From Desulfosudis oleivorans (GTDB lineage: Bacteria > Desulfobacterota > Desulfobacteria > Desulfobacterales > SURF-7), in NCBI GenBank assembly GCA_020723325.1, contig DYJD01000008.1, forward strand, positions 62,001-126,000: a DNA stretch of 64,000 nt. The letters run 5' to 3'. This document shows, one piece after another, positions 1-9,163 of this stretch (the stretch's first letter is position 1; each line of letters begins with the position of its first letter). Below the pieces are notes generated by a model. That model searched no databases, was not told the origin of the DNA, and was given only the letters and a program-made list of their open reading frames with translations. The translations under genes were made by a program, and so were the position numbers.

Positions 1-1678
1 GCACCCAGGAATTATGGTTGCGGATATTGGCCATTTCAAAAAGGTATTTGTTCAAGCCGGCATTGATGAGGGTCTCCTGGAACAGGGGCTCATGGGTTTT
101 GGGTGTACAGGCCGCCACCACAATCCGGTTCAGGTTTTTTTCCTTGATAAGCTGGACGATATTGGCCTGGGTATCCTGGGAACAGGCATACAAATTATCG
201 GCCGTGTATTCCACATAGGGAAGTTTGGCGGCGTATTCAGCCACACTGGGAACATCCACGGTTCCGGCGATATTGGTGCCGCAACGGCACACGAAAACGC
301 CGATGCGCGGACGTTCACCGGCAATATTGATTTCCGGCACGATTTCCGGAGTCTTGGTCAGGGTATTGCGGGCGGTTGTCAGCAATTCACCGGCGGCCTC
401 GGCTGCGGCACTGGCGTCAATGACCGACTGGGGGATATCCTTGGGGCCTTGGAAGGCGCCGCAGACAAAAATGCCTTTGCGGGAGGTCTGGACTGGTGCA
501 AAGGAGTCGGTTTGACAGAAATTGCCGCTGGTGAGTTTGATCCCCAGCTTGTCCGCCAACGCCATGGTTTGTTTGCTGGTTTCAAGGCCGATGGAGAGCA
601 CCACCATGTCAAAGACCTCGGTCTTGACTTCTCCGGCTTCGGACACATAGCGCAGTTCCAGATCATCGGTGCCCAGGACTGGTTTGATGGTATGCACCCT
701 ACTGCGCACAAAGCGGATCCCATGTTTTTCACGGGCCGCATCGTAGTAGCGCTCGAATTCCTTGCCGTGGGTGCGCATATCCATGAAAAAAATAGCGCAG
801 TCCAGATCTTCGCCTACATGTTCCTTGGCAATGACGGCTTCTTTGATGGCATACATGCAGCAGACCGATGAACAATAGGAATGATCGCATTTGTTCATAT
901 CCCGTGAACCCACACACTGGAACCAGGCGATCTTTTTTGGTTCCTTATGATCCTTGGAACGGCGGGCTACATGCCCCGCGGTGGGACCCGAAGCTGAGAG
1001 AATGCGCTCGAATTCCATGGATGTGACCACATTGGGATGGCTGGCGTAGTTGTAATTATCAAACGCCGACGGATCAAACGGAGTAAAACCCGGGGATAAA
1101 ATCACCGAGCCCACCTGTAAGCTGATGGTTTGCTCTTTTTGATCATAATCAATGGCTTCAGCCGGGCAGACTTTTTTGCAGTTGCCGCATTTCCCCTTGG
1201 TCAGATAAACGCATGCCTCGGGATCGATGCTGTATTTCAAAGGCACCGCCTGGGCGTATTCCACATAGATGGCTTTGCGTTTGGCCAGACCGCTGTTATA
1301 GGTGTCGACGATTTTTTTCGGGCATTTTTCAGCGCAGGCCCCGCAGCCCACACACTTGTTTACGTCCACATAGCGTGGGCGCTGGCGGAGTTTTACCTGG
1401 AAATTGCCCGCTTCTCCGTCAATGGATTCAATGTCACACAAGGTTTTAAGTTCAATGTTTAGATGCCGGCCGACCTCGACCAGTTTGGGCGAGATAATTC
1501 ACATGGCGCAGTCGTTGGTCGGAAAGGTCTTGTCCAATTGGGACATGACCCCGCCGATGGACGGCCCTTTTTCAACCAAGTAAACATAATAACCAGAATC
1601 GGCCAGATCCAAGGCGGATTGCATACCGGCAATTCCCCCCCCGACGACCATTACGGAGCCGATGACGTCTTTTGACAT
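1..1678 (-). CDS. hdrA: HdrA-like FAD/Fe-S heterodisulfide reductase subunit A, selenoprotein, partial (3' end outside window)
   Basis: Cytoplasmic flavin-based electron-transfer subunit of the heterodisulfide reductase family, which passes electrons between ferredoxin, thiols/disulfides and partner subunits. About 559 codons are visible. In order: an N-terminal FAD fold ([12 protein letters not shown]), the HdrA motif FPTNDCAM followed by an in-frame TGA (1499-1501, residue 60) and [12 protein letters not shown], then a CxxCxxCxxxCP ferredoxin cluster ([12 protein letters not shown]), a second cluster (CGNCKKVCP), and the FQCVGSRD and CSSVCCMYA Cys-rich stretches. The position of the TGA is Cys in ordinary HdrA, and coding continues uninterrupted for about 500 codons after it, so I read it as selenocysteine. 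An AGGAG ribosome site lies upstream of the ATG. The frame is open to base 1, so the protein is of the long sulfate-reducer type. Sec insertion is inferred, not shown. Confidence 0.9.
1465..1501 (-). promoter_or_regulatory. UGA selenocysteine codon with candidate bacterial SECIS element
   Basis: The UGA at 1499-1501 is followed by coding sequence able to form a small stem-loop. Seventeen nucleotides after the UGA comes GGUC (1481-1478), flanked by short complementary bases (CU/AG), with G/C-rich arms further out. In E. coli fdhF the bSECIS apical loop also presents GGUC at nearly the same distance from the UGA. The pairing is short and was worked out by eye, so the fold is tentative; the spacing and loop are the main support. 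Confidence 0.55.
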
Positions 1679-1766
1679 GGGTGGTTTTCTCCTGTTCTGA
1701 AATTTGCTGCAACTGATTTAAGTACTTTATTTAAATACATTGATCCTGTTTTAGTGTAAAAGTGGT

Positions 1767-1795
1767 TAAATATATAATGACCGGAAATTTGTCAA
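1767..1795 (-). promoter_or_regulatory. Candidate sigma70 promoter for hdrA
   Basis: On the minus strand TTGACA (1795-1790) is followed 15-17 nt later by TATATT/TATTTA (1774-1767), about 90 nt upstream of the hdrA start. The -35 box is perfect and the -10 box is weak. The 1679-1905 gap between the divergent hdrA and the FAD/Fe-S oxidoreductase is otherwise AT-rich with no further clear signal. Confidence 0.45.
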
Positions 1796-1905
1796 TAAAA
1801 AACCGATCGATAATCATCGTAAACCATACTGGAATAGTAGGTATCTATGGCATGGTTGCATTCACAGTTGAATTCGATTTCTGATGGGTGTAAGAAACGA
1901 ATCCT

Positions 1906-4900
1906 ATGAATTTTCCAACAACCCACGAAATACCTTATAATTATACTTCTGCGGATGATGCCAGAGTCATTCGCATACTGTTTGATTCGGCCACCTGGTA
2001 TGCCCTGGAAAAAATGCGCTTCCAGCGCAAGACCGGAAGGTTGGCCAAATTACTGATGCGCTTCATAGGCGACATATTTATGGTGCGCCGCAACCCTTTC
2101 TTATACCAAGAATTGGTGGATGACACCCACAGGCGCAACCATTTTTTATCTGAGCTGCAGTCGGACTTGAATTTCATTGCCGCCAAATCATCTGCTTCCA
2201 CCGAGCTTGCCGAAGTGTTGCAGAATTGCCGGGAATATCTCCGGGGATTGGCCGACGCCCTCAATGGCGCGCAACGCCTGCGGCAAAAGGTTATCAAGAC
2301 CCTAGGACCAATAATCGGCGAAGAGAACGTCTGCTTCGATCCTTTCAGCCTGGTCAGTCATATAACCGATGCCACGGATTGGCGCCTGCATCTGCCCTTT
2401 GCCGTGGTGCGACCGGCCCTGGAATCCCAGGTGGCGCCTTTGCTCGCCGCCATCGGCACATTGGGCTTGCAGGCCATTCCGCGCGGTGCCGGAACCGGCT
2501 TAACCGGCGGTGCCGTACCGGTCAGATCGGGTTGTGTGATGATCAATACGGAAAAATTAAACCACATCCACGGGATTGAGAAATTTTCAGCAACCGGTGA
2601 CAATGGGCAGGATCAAGAAGTGGCGGTGCTCCATCTGGAAGCCGGGGTGATTACCGGAGACGCCATGGCTTTCAGCGAGGCCCATGGCTATGTGTTTGCC
2701 ACCGACCCCACCAGTGCTTGGGCTTGCACAGTGGGCGGCAATATTGCGGAAAATGCCGGCGGGAAAACAGCCGTGCTGTGGGGAACAGCCATTGATAACC
2801 TTTGGTCCTTCCGCATCGCCATGCCCGGCGGAGCCCAGTGGGAAGTGCGGCGTATAAATCATCCCCTGCGGAAGATTTTGCCGGAGGATTGTGTTCGATT
2901 CACCCTTGTTGATCTGGAAAACGATAGGGTTCAGCATGAAATCACGCTTGCCGGAACCGAAGTTCGCAAACCCGGTCTTGGCAAGGACATCACCAACAAG
3001 GCCCTGGGAGGGCTGCCCGGAGTTCAAAAAGAGGGTACGGACGGTGTCATTACTTCGGCTAAATTCATTCTGCACCGACCCTATGCGCATACCGCTACAG
3101 CCTGCCTTGAATTTTTCGGTGATGACATGGATGAGGCTGCCAAGGTGATTTACGCGATTTCAAAGGCTTTTACAAACCAGGGGGAAGAGGCACTTATGGC
3201 CCTGGAGCATTTTGATGAGGAGTATGTGCGGGCCATCGCGTACAAGACCAAAGCCCCAAAGCGGGAAAGGCCCAAGGCGGTCCTCTTGATCGACATGGTG
3301 GCCCATGAAGCCCACCAGCTTGAACGCGCCAAAACACGGCTGCATGCATTGCTGGCAGACTACCGGAACACCAGTGTTTTTTTTGCTGCTGATAAAACCG
3401 AGGCCACCCGCTACTGGCAGGACCGCAAGAAACTCGGGGCCATCGCGGCCCGCACCAATGCTTTCAAACTCAACGAAGATATTGTTCTGCCGCTTCCTGC
3501 TCTGGCTGAATTCGCTGAATTTGTGGACAGCTATAACATCGAAGAGGAGCGGTATAACCAGAAGGCCCTGGTGTGGTCCCTGGGCACATATTTAGAAACC
3601 GCCGAGCCCCTGGCCGATCCCCAGTGGCTGGGCGCCAAAGTATCCAGAGCCAGGACCCTGGTGCGTGAAACCATCGACAAACTCACCTATGCCGGCAAAA
3701 AGCATTTGCGGGCCGAAACCCACATTCGGGTCTTGAAACAGGATTTGCTCGAATTGCTGCGCGGTTACACCAAGGTGTCCGGGGAGATTGAGAAGATGTA
3801 TGCCCATACCCGCGCCCATTTGATCGTAATCGCCACCCACATGCATGCCGGCGATGGCAACGTGCATGTGAATATCCCGGTTTTCTCAAATGACCGCGAC
3901 ATGCTGCTGCGGGCCTGGGAAACGGCTGAGGCCATCATGGCCAAGGCTGTGGAACTGGGCGGCGTGGTGAGCGGTGAACATGGTATCGGTTTTACCAAAC
4001 TGGGTTATATTGAACCGGAGCGACTGTTGGAACTATCGGCCTATCGTAAAATTATCGATCCGGACGGTTTGATGAATCCAGGGAAACTGTCCGACTTGAC
4101 GGTCCTGGAACAGGTATACACGCCATCCTTTAATCTGCTCGGTCTGGAAGCCCGGATTTTGCGGCACGCCTCCCTGCAGGAATTGGCCGGCCGCATTGCC
4201 AAATGCATCCGGTGCAGCCGTTGTAAAGCCGATTGCTGTACATTTTTTCCGGCCCGCAATCTTTTTTTTCATCCACGCAACAAAAACCTGGCCATTGCCG
4301 CATTGATAGAGGCTTTATTGTATGATACCCAGCGTTGGCGCTCGACCCAATTCGGGTTCCTGCAATATCTGGAGGAGATTGCCGATCATTGCACCATTTG
4401 TCATAAATGCGCGCCCCCCTGTCCGGTGGATATTGATACCGGCGCTGTCTCCTTATTGGAACGGCGGCTTTTGGTGGAGCGGCATTTTAAGCATACGTCC
4501 ATGTTGACCCGCCTGACCCTTGGGTATCTCGCCAGCAATTCCAATATCTACAACACCATGTTTCGGCAGGGGGTGCTAAAATGGGGTAGTCATTGCCAGC
4601 GTATGGTTTTCAGTCTGGCAGATTATTTCGGTCTTGCGGGTAAAATCCGTCTGCCTTCAGCAGCAGCGCTTTTGAACTCACCGATTACTCCTCCAGCTTC
4701 AAAAGATATGCGCGACGATCTGCCCCCTTGCAGCCAAGACCAGGCCTTGCATATTCGCCCGGATGCTGAAGAACGCTACACGGTCCTTTATTTTCCGGGA
4801 TGCGGTTCAGAGCGTTTGTTTTCCCAAGTGGGCAAAGCATCCCTTTATATACTGCTGCGAGCAGGTGCGGCGGTGGTGCTGCCGCCGCCGTATTTATGTT

Positions 4901-5529
4901 GCGGCTATCCGGCGCGGGTAAACGCCAAGATCGAGCTGGAAAATCGTTCCGTTCTCCAGGGATCGATTATTTTAAACCAAATCCGGGAAATGTTCGGCTA
5001 TCTCCCTTTTGATGCCTGTATCGTGAGTTGCGGCACGTGTAAGGAAGCGCTGAAAGAGCAAACCCTGGAAGCAATCTATGAAGCGCCGCTTATGGATGTG
5101 GCTCAATTTGTTGCCGGTAGCGGCTTCACTGCATCCTTGACCCAGGAAAATTATTATTACCATCGGCCCTGTCATGACTCCCTGGATGGGAAAGCGCTGG
5201 CCCTTTTTCCCCAAATTATCGGCAGTGAAGTAAAAGAAGTGCCCCACTGCTGCTCAGAGGCAGGGACCTTGGCTCTTAGCCGGCCGGACATTGCCGCCTC
5301 CATGCGCGCACGCAAGGAGATTGCCTTACAGGCAATTAAATTCGAAGAAATCGGACCAAACATCCTTTTAACCAATTGCCCCGCCTGCCTCCAAGGTTTG
5401 GGCCGCCATCCGCGTTTACCCTTTCGTCCACGCCATCTGGTTGAGGAGCTCGCCCGCATCAGCGGGGGGGATGATTGGGCCGAGGATTTGCGGCGAATGT
5501 TGGCGGGTGCTGAAGTGGTGACATTCTAA
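1906..5529 (+). CDS. FAD-binding and Fe-S/CCG-domain oxidoreductase (DUF3683, GlcD-GlpC-like fusion)
   Basis: A 1207-residue one-chain 2-hydroxyacid (lactate/glycolate-type) dehydrogenase. An N-terminal region of about 150 residues (DUF3683 type) is followed by an FAD_binding_4 domain (PRGAGTGLTGG near residue 193), a FAD-oxidase C-terminal domain (HMHAGDGNVHVN near 646, GEHGIGFTK near 690), a two-cluster ferredoxin unit (CIRCSRCKADC near 767, CTICHKCAPPCPVD near 829) and a C-terminal pair of CCG motifs (FPGCG, CCGYP, CGTCKE, HRPCHDS, CCSEAGT, NCPACLQG). This order equals GlcD joined to GlpC/LldE-type electron-transfer subunits. The substrate cannot be read from sequence; D-lactate is a reasonable guess. 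It is divergent from hdrA, which may point to shared redox function. miaA follows 22 nt downstream. Confidence 0.88.
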   Translation: MNFPTTHEIPYNYTSADDARVIRILFDSATWYALEKMRFQRKTGRLAKLLMRFIGDIFMVRRNPFLYQELVDDTHRRNHFLSELQSDLNFIAAKSSASTELAEVLQNCREYLRGLADALNGAQRLRQKVIKTLGPIIGEENVCFDPFSLVSHITDATDWRLHLPFAVVRPALESQVAPLLAAIGTLGLQAIPRGAGTGLTGGAVPVRSGCVMINTEKLNHIHGIEKFSATGDNGQDQEVAVLHLEAGVITGDAMAFSEAHGYVFATDPTSAWACTVGGNIAENAGGKTAVLWGTAIDNLWSFRIAMPGGAQWEVRRINHPLRKILPEDCVRFTLVDLENDRVQHEITLAGTEVRKPGLGKDITNKALGGLPGVQKEGTDGVITSAKFILHRPYAHTATACLEFFGDDMDEAAKVIYAISKAFTNQGEEALMALEHFDEEYVRAIAYKTKAPKRERPKAVLLIDMVAHEAHQLERAKTRLHALLADYRNTSVFFAADKTEATRYWQDRKKLGAIAARTNAFKLNEDIVLPLPALAEFAEFVDSYNIEEERYNQKALVWSLGTYLETAEPLADPQWLGAKVSRARTLVRETIDKLTYAGKKHLRAETHIRVLKQDLLELLRGYTKVSGEIEKMYAHTRAHLIVIATHMHAGDGNVHVNIPVFSNDRDMLLRAWETAEAIMAKAVELGGVVSGEHGIGFTKLGYIEPERLLELSAYRKIIDPDGLMNPGKLSDLTVLEQVYTPSFNLLGLEARILRHASLQELAGRIAKCIRCSRCKADCCTFFPARNLFFHPRNKNLAIAALIEALLYDTQRWRSTQFGFLQYLEEIADHCTICHKCAPPCPVDIDTGAVSLLERRLLVERHFKHTSMLTRLTLGYLASNSNIYNTMFRQGVLKWGSHCQRMVFSLADYFGLAGKIRLPSAAALLNSPITPPASKDMRDDLPPCSQDQALHIRPDAEERYTVLYFPGCGSERLFSQVGKASLYILLRAGAAVVLPPPYLCCGYPARVNAKIELENRSVLQGSIILNQIREMFGYLPFDACIVSCGTCKEALKEQTLEAIYEAPLMDVAQFVAGSGFTASLTQENYYYHRPCHDSLDGKALALFPQIIGSEVKEVPHCCSEAGTLALSRPDIAASMRARKEIALQAIKFEEIGPNILLTNCPACLQGLGRHPRLPFRPRHLVEELARISGGDDWAEDLRRMLAGAEVVTF

Positions 5530-5551
5530 ACAATTGGGATCCAACCTTTTG

Positions 5552-6505
5552 ATGAGTATGCATTCAGCAAAATCAAGCCGACCAAGGATCATCGTTATCT
5601 GCGGCCCAACCGGAGTGGGTAAAACAAAAATCGCCATTCAAATGGCCCAAGTATTTTCAGGTGAGATCATCAGTGCGGATTCCATGCAGCTTTACCAGCA
5701 GATGGATATCGGCACTGCCAAGCCGACTTTGGCAGAACAAAGCGCCGTCCGCCACCATCTCATCGATGTTATCCATCCAAAGGCTCCATGTGATGCGGCG
5801 GCTTATGCAGCAATGGCACAAAGCAAAATAGAGGAATTGGTCAAGCGTTTCGTATTGCCGTTTGTGGTGGGCGGCACAGGTTTATACATCAAGGCCCTGC
5901 TTCATGGGCTTTCCCGGGCGCGTCCTGCTGATCCGGAAGTATTGACGTATTTGAAACAGGAAGCGGAAGAAAAAGGCGCTTTGTTTGTACACCAACGTTT
6001 GCATGCGGTTGACCCGGTTTCAGCCGCTAAAATTCATCCCAAGGATGTCTTCCGTATTATTCGCGCCCTTGAAATCTATTTAAAAACCGGTAGTCCCATG
6101 TCTGCATATCAGTCTGCCCATGGCTTTGCCCAATCACGTTATCAACCCCTAAAGATCGGCCTTTACATGGACCGGAATTCGCTTTACGAGCGCATAGATA
6201 AACGTGTGGATGAAATGCTGGCTGCCGGCTTGCTGGCAGAAGTTAAGCAACTGCTGGAGCAGGGCTGCACGCCTGATCTCAAATCCATGCAATCCATTGG
6301 CTACCGCCACCTGACTGCCTATCTCTTGGGCAGAACAAACTGGGAAGAAGCGCTAGTACAATTAAAGCGCGACAGCCGCCGTTACGCCAAGCGGCAACTT
6401 ACCTGGTTCAGAGCCGATCCGGACATCAAATGGTACCAGCCTGGTCAGACAGAGGAATTGCGGAAGGAAATAGAGTTATTTCTAAAAAGCTGGGCAAGCG
6501 AATAA
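5552..6505 (+). CDS. miaA: tRNA dimethylallyltransferase MiaA
   Basis: Adds the dimethylallyl group of DMAPP to N6 of A37 in tRNAs that read UNN codons. About 317 residues, the normal size. The P-loop GPTGVGKTK lies near the start, followed by the family motifs SADSMQLYQQMDIGTAKP, HHLIDV, VVGGTGLYIKALL, and near the C terminus QSIGYRHL and the KRDSRRYAKRQLTWFR stretch. In-frame TTG (5534), ATG (5552) and ATG (5558) are all possible starts; 5552 is preferred for codon and spacing, though the ribosome site (GGGA) is weak. It probably shares a transcript with the upstream oxidoreductase. Its product is the substrate of MiaB, encoded at 41028. Confidence 0.93.
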   Translation: MSMHSAKSSRPRIIVICGPTGVGKTKIAIQMAQVFSGEIISADSMQLYQQMDIGTAKPTLAEQSAVRHHLIDVIHPKAPCDAAAYAAMAQSKIEELVKRFVLPFVVGGTGLYIKALLHGLSRARPADPEVLTYLKQEAEEKGALFVHQRLHAVDPVSAAKIHPKDVFRIIRALEIYLKTGSPMSAYQSAHGFAQSRYQPLKIGLYMDRNSLYERIDKRVDEMLAAGLLAEVKQLLEQGCTPDLKSMQSIGYRHLTAYLLGRTNWEEALVQLKRDSRRYAKRQLTWFRADPDIKWYQPGQTEELRKEIELFLKSWASE

Positions 6506-6508
6506 CCT

Positions 6509-7057
6509 TTATTTTGGACGTAATAAATCGGGTAATTCATGGGGCTCAAAGGGTAGAAAGCGGAACAGTTTTTGTTCCAGGCGGACACTGTCACGCCATA
6601 GCAATTGAATGCGCTGTCTTTTCTTATCGTCCGCGCCGTATCTCTCTTCAATGTAGCGCATGCGCTCCGCAAGGTCGGTTATTTGATCATGGAGCACGCG
6701 CTTATCCGCATAGTTGACAATTTCCGAGGGACTAGGCAGGCTGCTGTCCGAGTAGCGGGATAAGCGCACATGCTGAAGTACAACGGAGGCCACCTCCGGA
6801 TATCCAAGGCTGCGAAGAAAACGGGCGCCGGTTCGGGAGTGGCGCTCGCCGGTTTGGAGACTTCTGGTCTTGGTGATATCATGGAGCAATGCGGCCGTCT
6901 CAATCAGCTCCAGGGAGAGCGGAATCCCGGCTTGCCGCATATATTGAGCCAGCAGGATGGCCACCTTGCTGACCATGATGGAATGGACCTTGATATTATC
7001 CAGCATTTTGGTTTCTGCCATCAGCTCAAAGCACTTGGATATGGAAGGAAGATTCAT
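6509..7057 (-). CDS. HD-domain metal-dependent phosphohydrolase
   Basis: A 182-residue protein made almost entirely of one HD domain. The metal ligands are visible in order: His in NIKVHS, the HD doublet in ETAALLHDIT, His in VVLQHVRLS, and Asp in VNYADKRV. Small HD proteins of this type hydrolyse nucleotides or phosphodiesters; the substrate is not evident. The C-terminal part (after residue 130) is charged and helical. The gene converges on miaA with only 3 nt between the stop codons and is probably transcribed alone. Confidence 0.8.
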   Translation of the reverse strand: MNLPSISKCFELMAETKMLDNIKVHSIMVSKVAILLAQYMRQAGIPLSLELIETAALLHDITKTRSLQTGERHSRTGARFLRSLGYPEVASVVLQHVRLSRYSDSSLPSPSEIVNYADKRVLHDQITDLAERMRYIEERYGADDKKRQRIQLLWRDSVRLEQKLFRFLPFEPHELPDLLRPK

Positions 7058-7155
7058 GCGGCCAATTCCTTTGATTTTACTGTATCCCTGGGATATATAA
7101 TCAGGATAATTTTTTTCAGCAACTGTTAAAACGGATTCTATCTGGGAGGTTGAAT

Positions 7156-7989
7156 ATGGGACCTATGGTGTTGGGAAATCTGCCTCAGTTCATGGAAACA
7201 CTTGGTTTGGACGAAGTCCCTATGGGAATTTTTTTTACTGATACCGAACCGGTGGATGGCTTCACACCGGAATCATCGAGTCTGCCCACCCGCGAAAAAG
7301 AAATGCGCAACGAAATCGACTGGCAAAAGGTTTTCAGCGAGTTTTCATGCGCCATCGGGCACATCTGGCGGGCGCGAAAGAAACAAAAACCTGCTTTTTT
7401 TTCAGCAGAGAAATTCGGATGCCCGGGCTGCGCTTTTTGGATGGGTTTTAACAAGCCCCAAGTGGAAACCATCATTCATTATGTTTCCAGTGGAATTCCC
7501 GGCCGAATGGAGGGTGAAAAATATTGCGACTCGCCGGATAACTTGAGAAAAATCTTTGAACTTGTCGACCCCATGCCGGCCAAAGGGCGCTTTTGTGTAT
7601 TCAAACCAATCGACACATTTCAGAACGGTGAAGCGCCGGAACTGGTGTCTTTTTTTGCCCGGCCGGAAGTCTTGAGCGGGTTGCATCAATTAGCGGCTTT
7701 TGTGACCAATGACCCGGAAGTGGTGGTTTCCCCCTGGAGTGCTGCTTGCGGCAGCCTGGTGGTTTGGCCGTTTCATTATTTATCCAAGGGGCTGAACAAA
7801 GCGGTACTGGGCGGCTGGGATCCCTCAGCCAGGAAATTTTTTAAGACCGATGAACTATCATTTACAGTGCCGGTTCAAATGTTTTGTGAAATGGTCCGGC
7901 GCTATCCGGATTCTTTTCTGATGAAGGCCACCTGGCAAACTGTACACAAAAAAATCAAGCGCAGTCGCAAAGCCTGGGACGAACGATAG
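7156..7989 (+). CDS. DUF169 family protein
   Basis: About 277 residues matching the DUF169 pattern: an N-terminal LGLDEVPMGIFFTDTEP stretch, a central Cys pair (KFGCPGCAFWMGF), a glycine-rich middle part, and a conserved C-terminal region including VPVQMFCEMV. Function is unknown; in anaerobes these proteins often lie near redox or corrinoid genes. The start is set at ATG 7156 because GGGAGG sits 6 nt upstream; a TTG at 7150 lies inside that ribosome site. There is no signal peptide or membrane segment. A strong hairpin follows at 8040-8070. Confidence 0.78.
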   Translation: MGPMVLGNLPQFMETLGLDEVPMGIFFTDTEPVDGFTPESSSLPTREKEMRNEIDWQKVFSEFSCAIGHIWRARKKQKPAFFSAEKFGCPGCAFWMGFNKPQVETIIHYVSSGIPGRMEGEKYCDSPDNLRKIFELVDPMPAKGRFCVFKPIDTFQNGEAPELVSFFARPEVLSGLHQLAAFVTNDPEVVVSPWSAACGSLVVWPFHYLSKGLNKAVLGGWDPSARKFFKTDELSFTVPVQMFCEMVRRYPDSFLMKATWQTVHKKIKRSRKAWDER

Positions 7990-8039
7990 CACCATCCGCG
8001 CCTTGTGAATCAAAATCTTCTCCGCTTGATCCCAATTCG

Positions 8040-8070
8040 ACCTGGATTCGGAAGCATACCGGATCCAGGT
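8040..8070. terminator. Strong hairpin after the DUF169 gene, possible terminator
   Basis: A 12-bp inverted repeat (ACCTGGATTCGG / CCGGATCCAGGT, one G-T wobble) encloses the 7-nt loop AAGCATA. The DNA after it is T-rich (ttggtatcatttt) but has no clean T tract, so it may be a terminator or another RNA structure. The rest of the 7990-8254 gap is very AT-rich, with a TTGACA at 8146-8151 but no convincing -10 partner. Confidence 0.45.
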
Positions 8071-8254
8071 TGGTATCATTTTGGGTGTAAATCTCTCCTT
8101 TGCGTTTATTTTTTAACAATTTAAATATACATGAAAAATAATCTATTGACAAACAGTTGCAATATATCGTAACCATGGTTTTTAGAATTATATTATAAAT
8201 ATAAAAATAGTTCATAAAATGAATATTATAATTTATAATAATTAAGTTAATTAA

Positions 8255-9163
8255 ATGAATGTTGTAGTTGATAGCAGAGAGATGGATATGGTTACGCTGG
8301 CATCATATTGCGAAAAAACCGAATATTGTGATGCGGACCATCCCGATATTCAAAAGCTGGCCTATCAGATCACTTTGAATTGCGGCCATGAAAAGGAAAA
8401 AGCCATGGCCCTTTTTTATTGGGTGCGGGATAATATCATATATCGGGTCGGATTATGGAATCGGAAGGCTTCCGAAACCATATATGAACGGGAAGGCACG
8501 TGCACGAATAAAGCAAATGTTTTGGTGGCGTTGCTGCGTGCCTGTCAGATCCCGGCCGGCTATGGTCTATTAAAAGTAGATGGTCGGCGATACTGGGGGC
8601 CGGCCACCCCCCCCATGATTGCCAAACATGTGGGCAAAATCGGCATCCATCTTTATGTTGGTGTTTATTTGAATCAATGGATCCGCATTGATCCTTCCGA
8701 TGATTGTTATCTATGTAATAATATAGGATATATAAATCCAACTGCCACCCTTTTGGAATGGGATGGAAAAAAGGATGCGATTATTCCCATTGATCCCAAG
8801 CACATCTTCAGCAATCAATTCCCTTTCGCGAATATTGATCACATCATGAAAAAAGCACCGAAAAACGCCAAGGGAATTAAATTGAGCATTTGCAACGTAT
8901 TTATCAAATACTTGCGCGAGACCAAACAGCGATTCAGTGAGCCGCGTGAAGTGGAAACAGCATTTTTGGCTTTCTTGAGGGTCCATCATCCCCTTTATTT
9001 TAAAGCCTTGTTGTTGACTTCAAACACAAGGGGAATTTTGGAAAAGCTACAAAATTTGAAAAATACAATTGTTAATCCTTTGGGATTGCGGCCTTTGGGA
9101 AGATTACTGAACGAAGTCAGTATTCAAAAAACAAAAATATCAGACCGGCTAAGCAAAGAATGA
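8255..9163 (+). CDS. Transglutaminase-like domain protein
   Basis: A 302-residue soluble protein with a transglutaminase/protease-like core: the catalytic Cys in EREGTCTNKANVLVALLRA (near residue 89), the His in GIHLYVGVYLNQW, and the Asp in IRIDPSDD complete the triad order Cys-His-Asp. Proteins of this fold act as peptidases, amidases or cross-linking enzymes; which applies here is unknown. No ribosome site precedes ATG 8255; in-frame ATGs at 8282 and 8288 follow a weak AGAGAG and could be the true start. The stop overlaps the next start by 4 nt (ATGA), so it is translationally coupled to the CoaBC-like gene. Confidence 0.8.
   Translation: MNVVVDSREMDMVTLASYCEKTEYCDADHPDIQKLAYQITLNCGHEKEKAMALFYWVRDNIIYRVGLWNRKASETIYEREGTCTNKANVLVALLRACQIPAGYGLLKVDGRRYWGPATPPMIAKHVGKIGIHLYVGVYLNQWIRIDPSDDCYLCNNIGYINPTATLLEWDGKKDAIIPIDPKHIFSNQFPFANIDHIMKKAPKNAKGIKLSICNVFIKYLRETKQRFSEPREVETAFLAFLRVHHPLYFKALLLTSNTRGILEKLQNLKNTIVNPLGLRPLGRLLNEVSIQKTKISDRLSKE

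Noticed and set aside
14-871. Plus-strand 285-codon open frame
   Set aside because: It is antisense to hdrA, has no recognisable domain, and its Gly/His-rich composition is that of a shadow frame.
1499-1501. Nonsense mutation making hdrA a pseudogene
   Set aside because: The stop is UGA at the known Cys/Sec site, the downstream frame is long and motif-rich, and a plausible SECIS follows.
7955-8215. Minus-strand small ORFs with an AAAGGAGAG site
   Set aside because: The ribosome site is about 14 nt from the nearest ATG, the product overlaps the end of the DUF169 gene, and the 8040-8070 hairpin lies inside.
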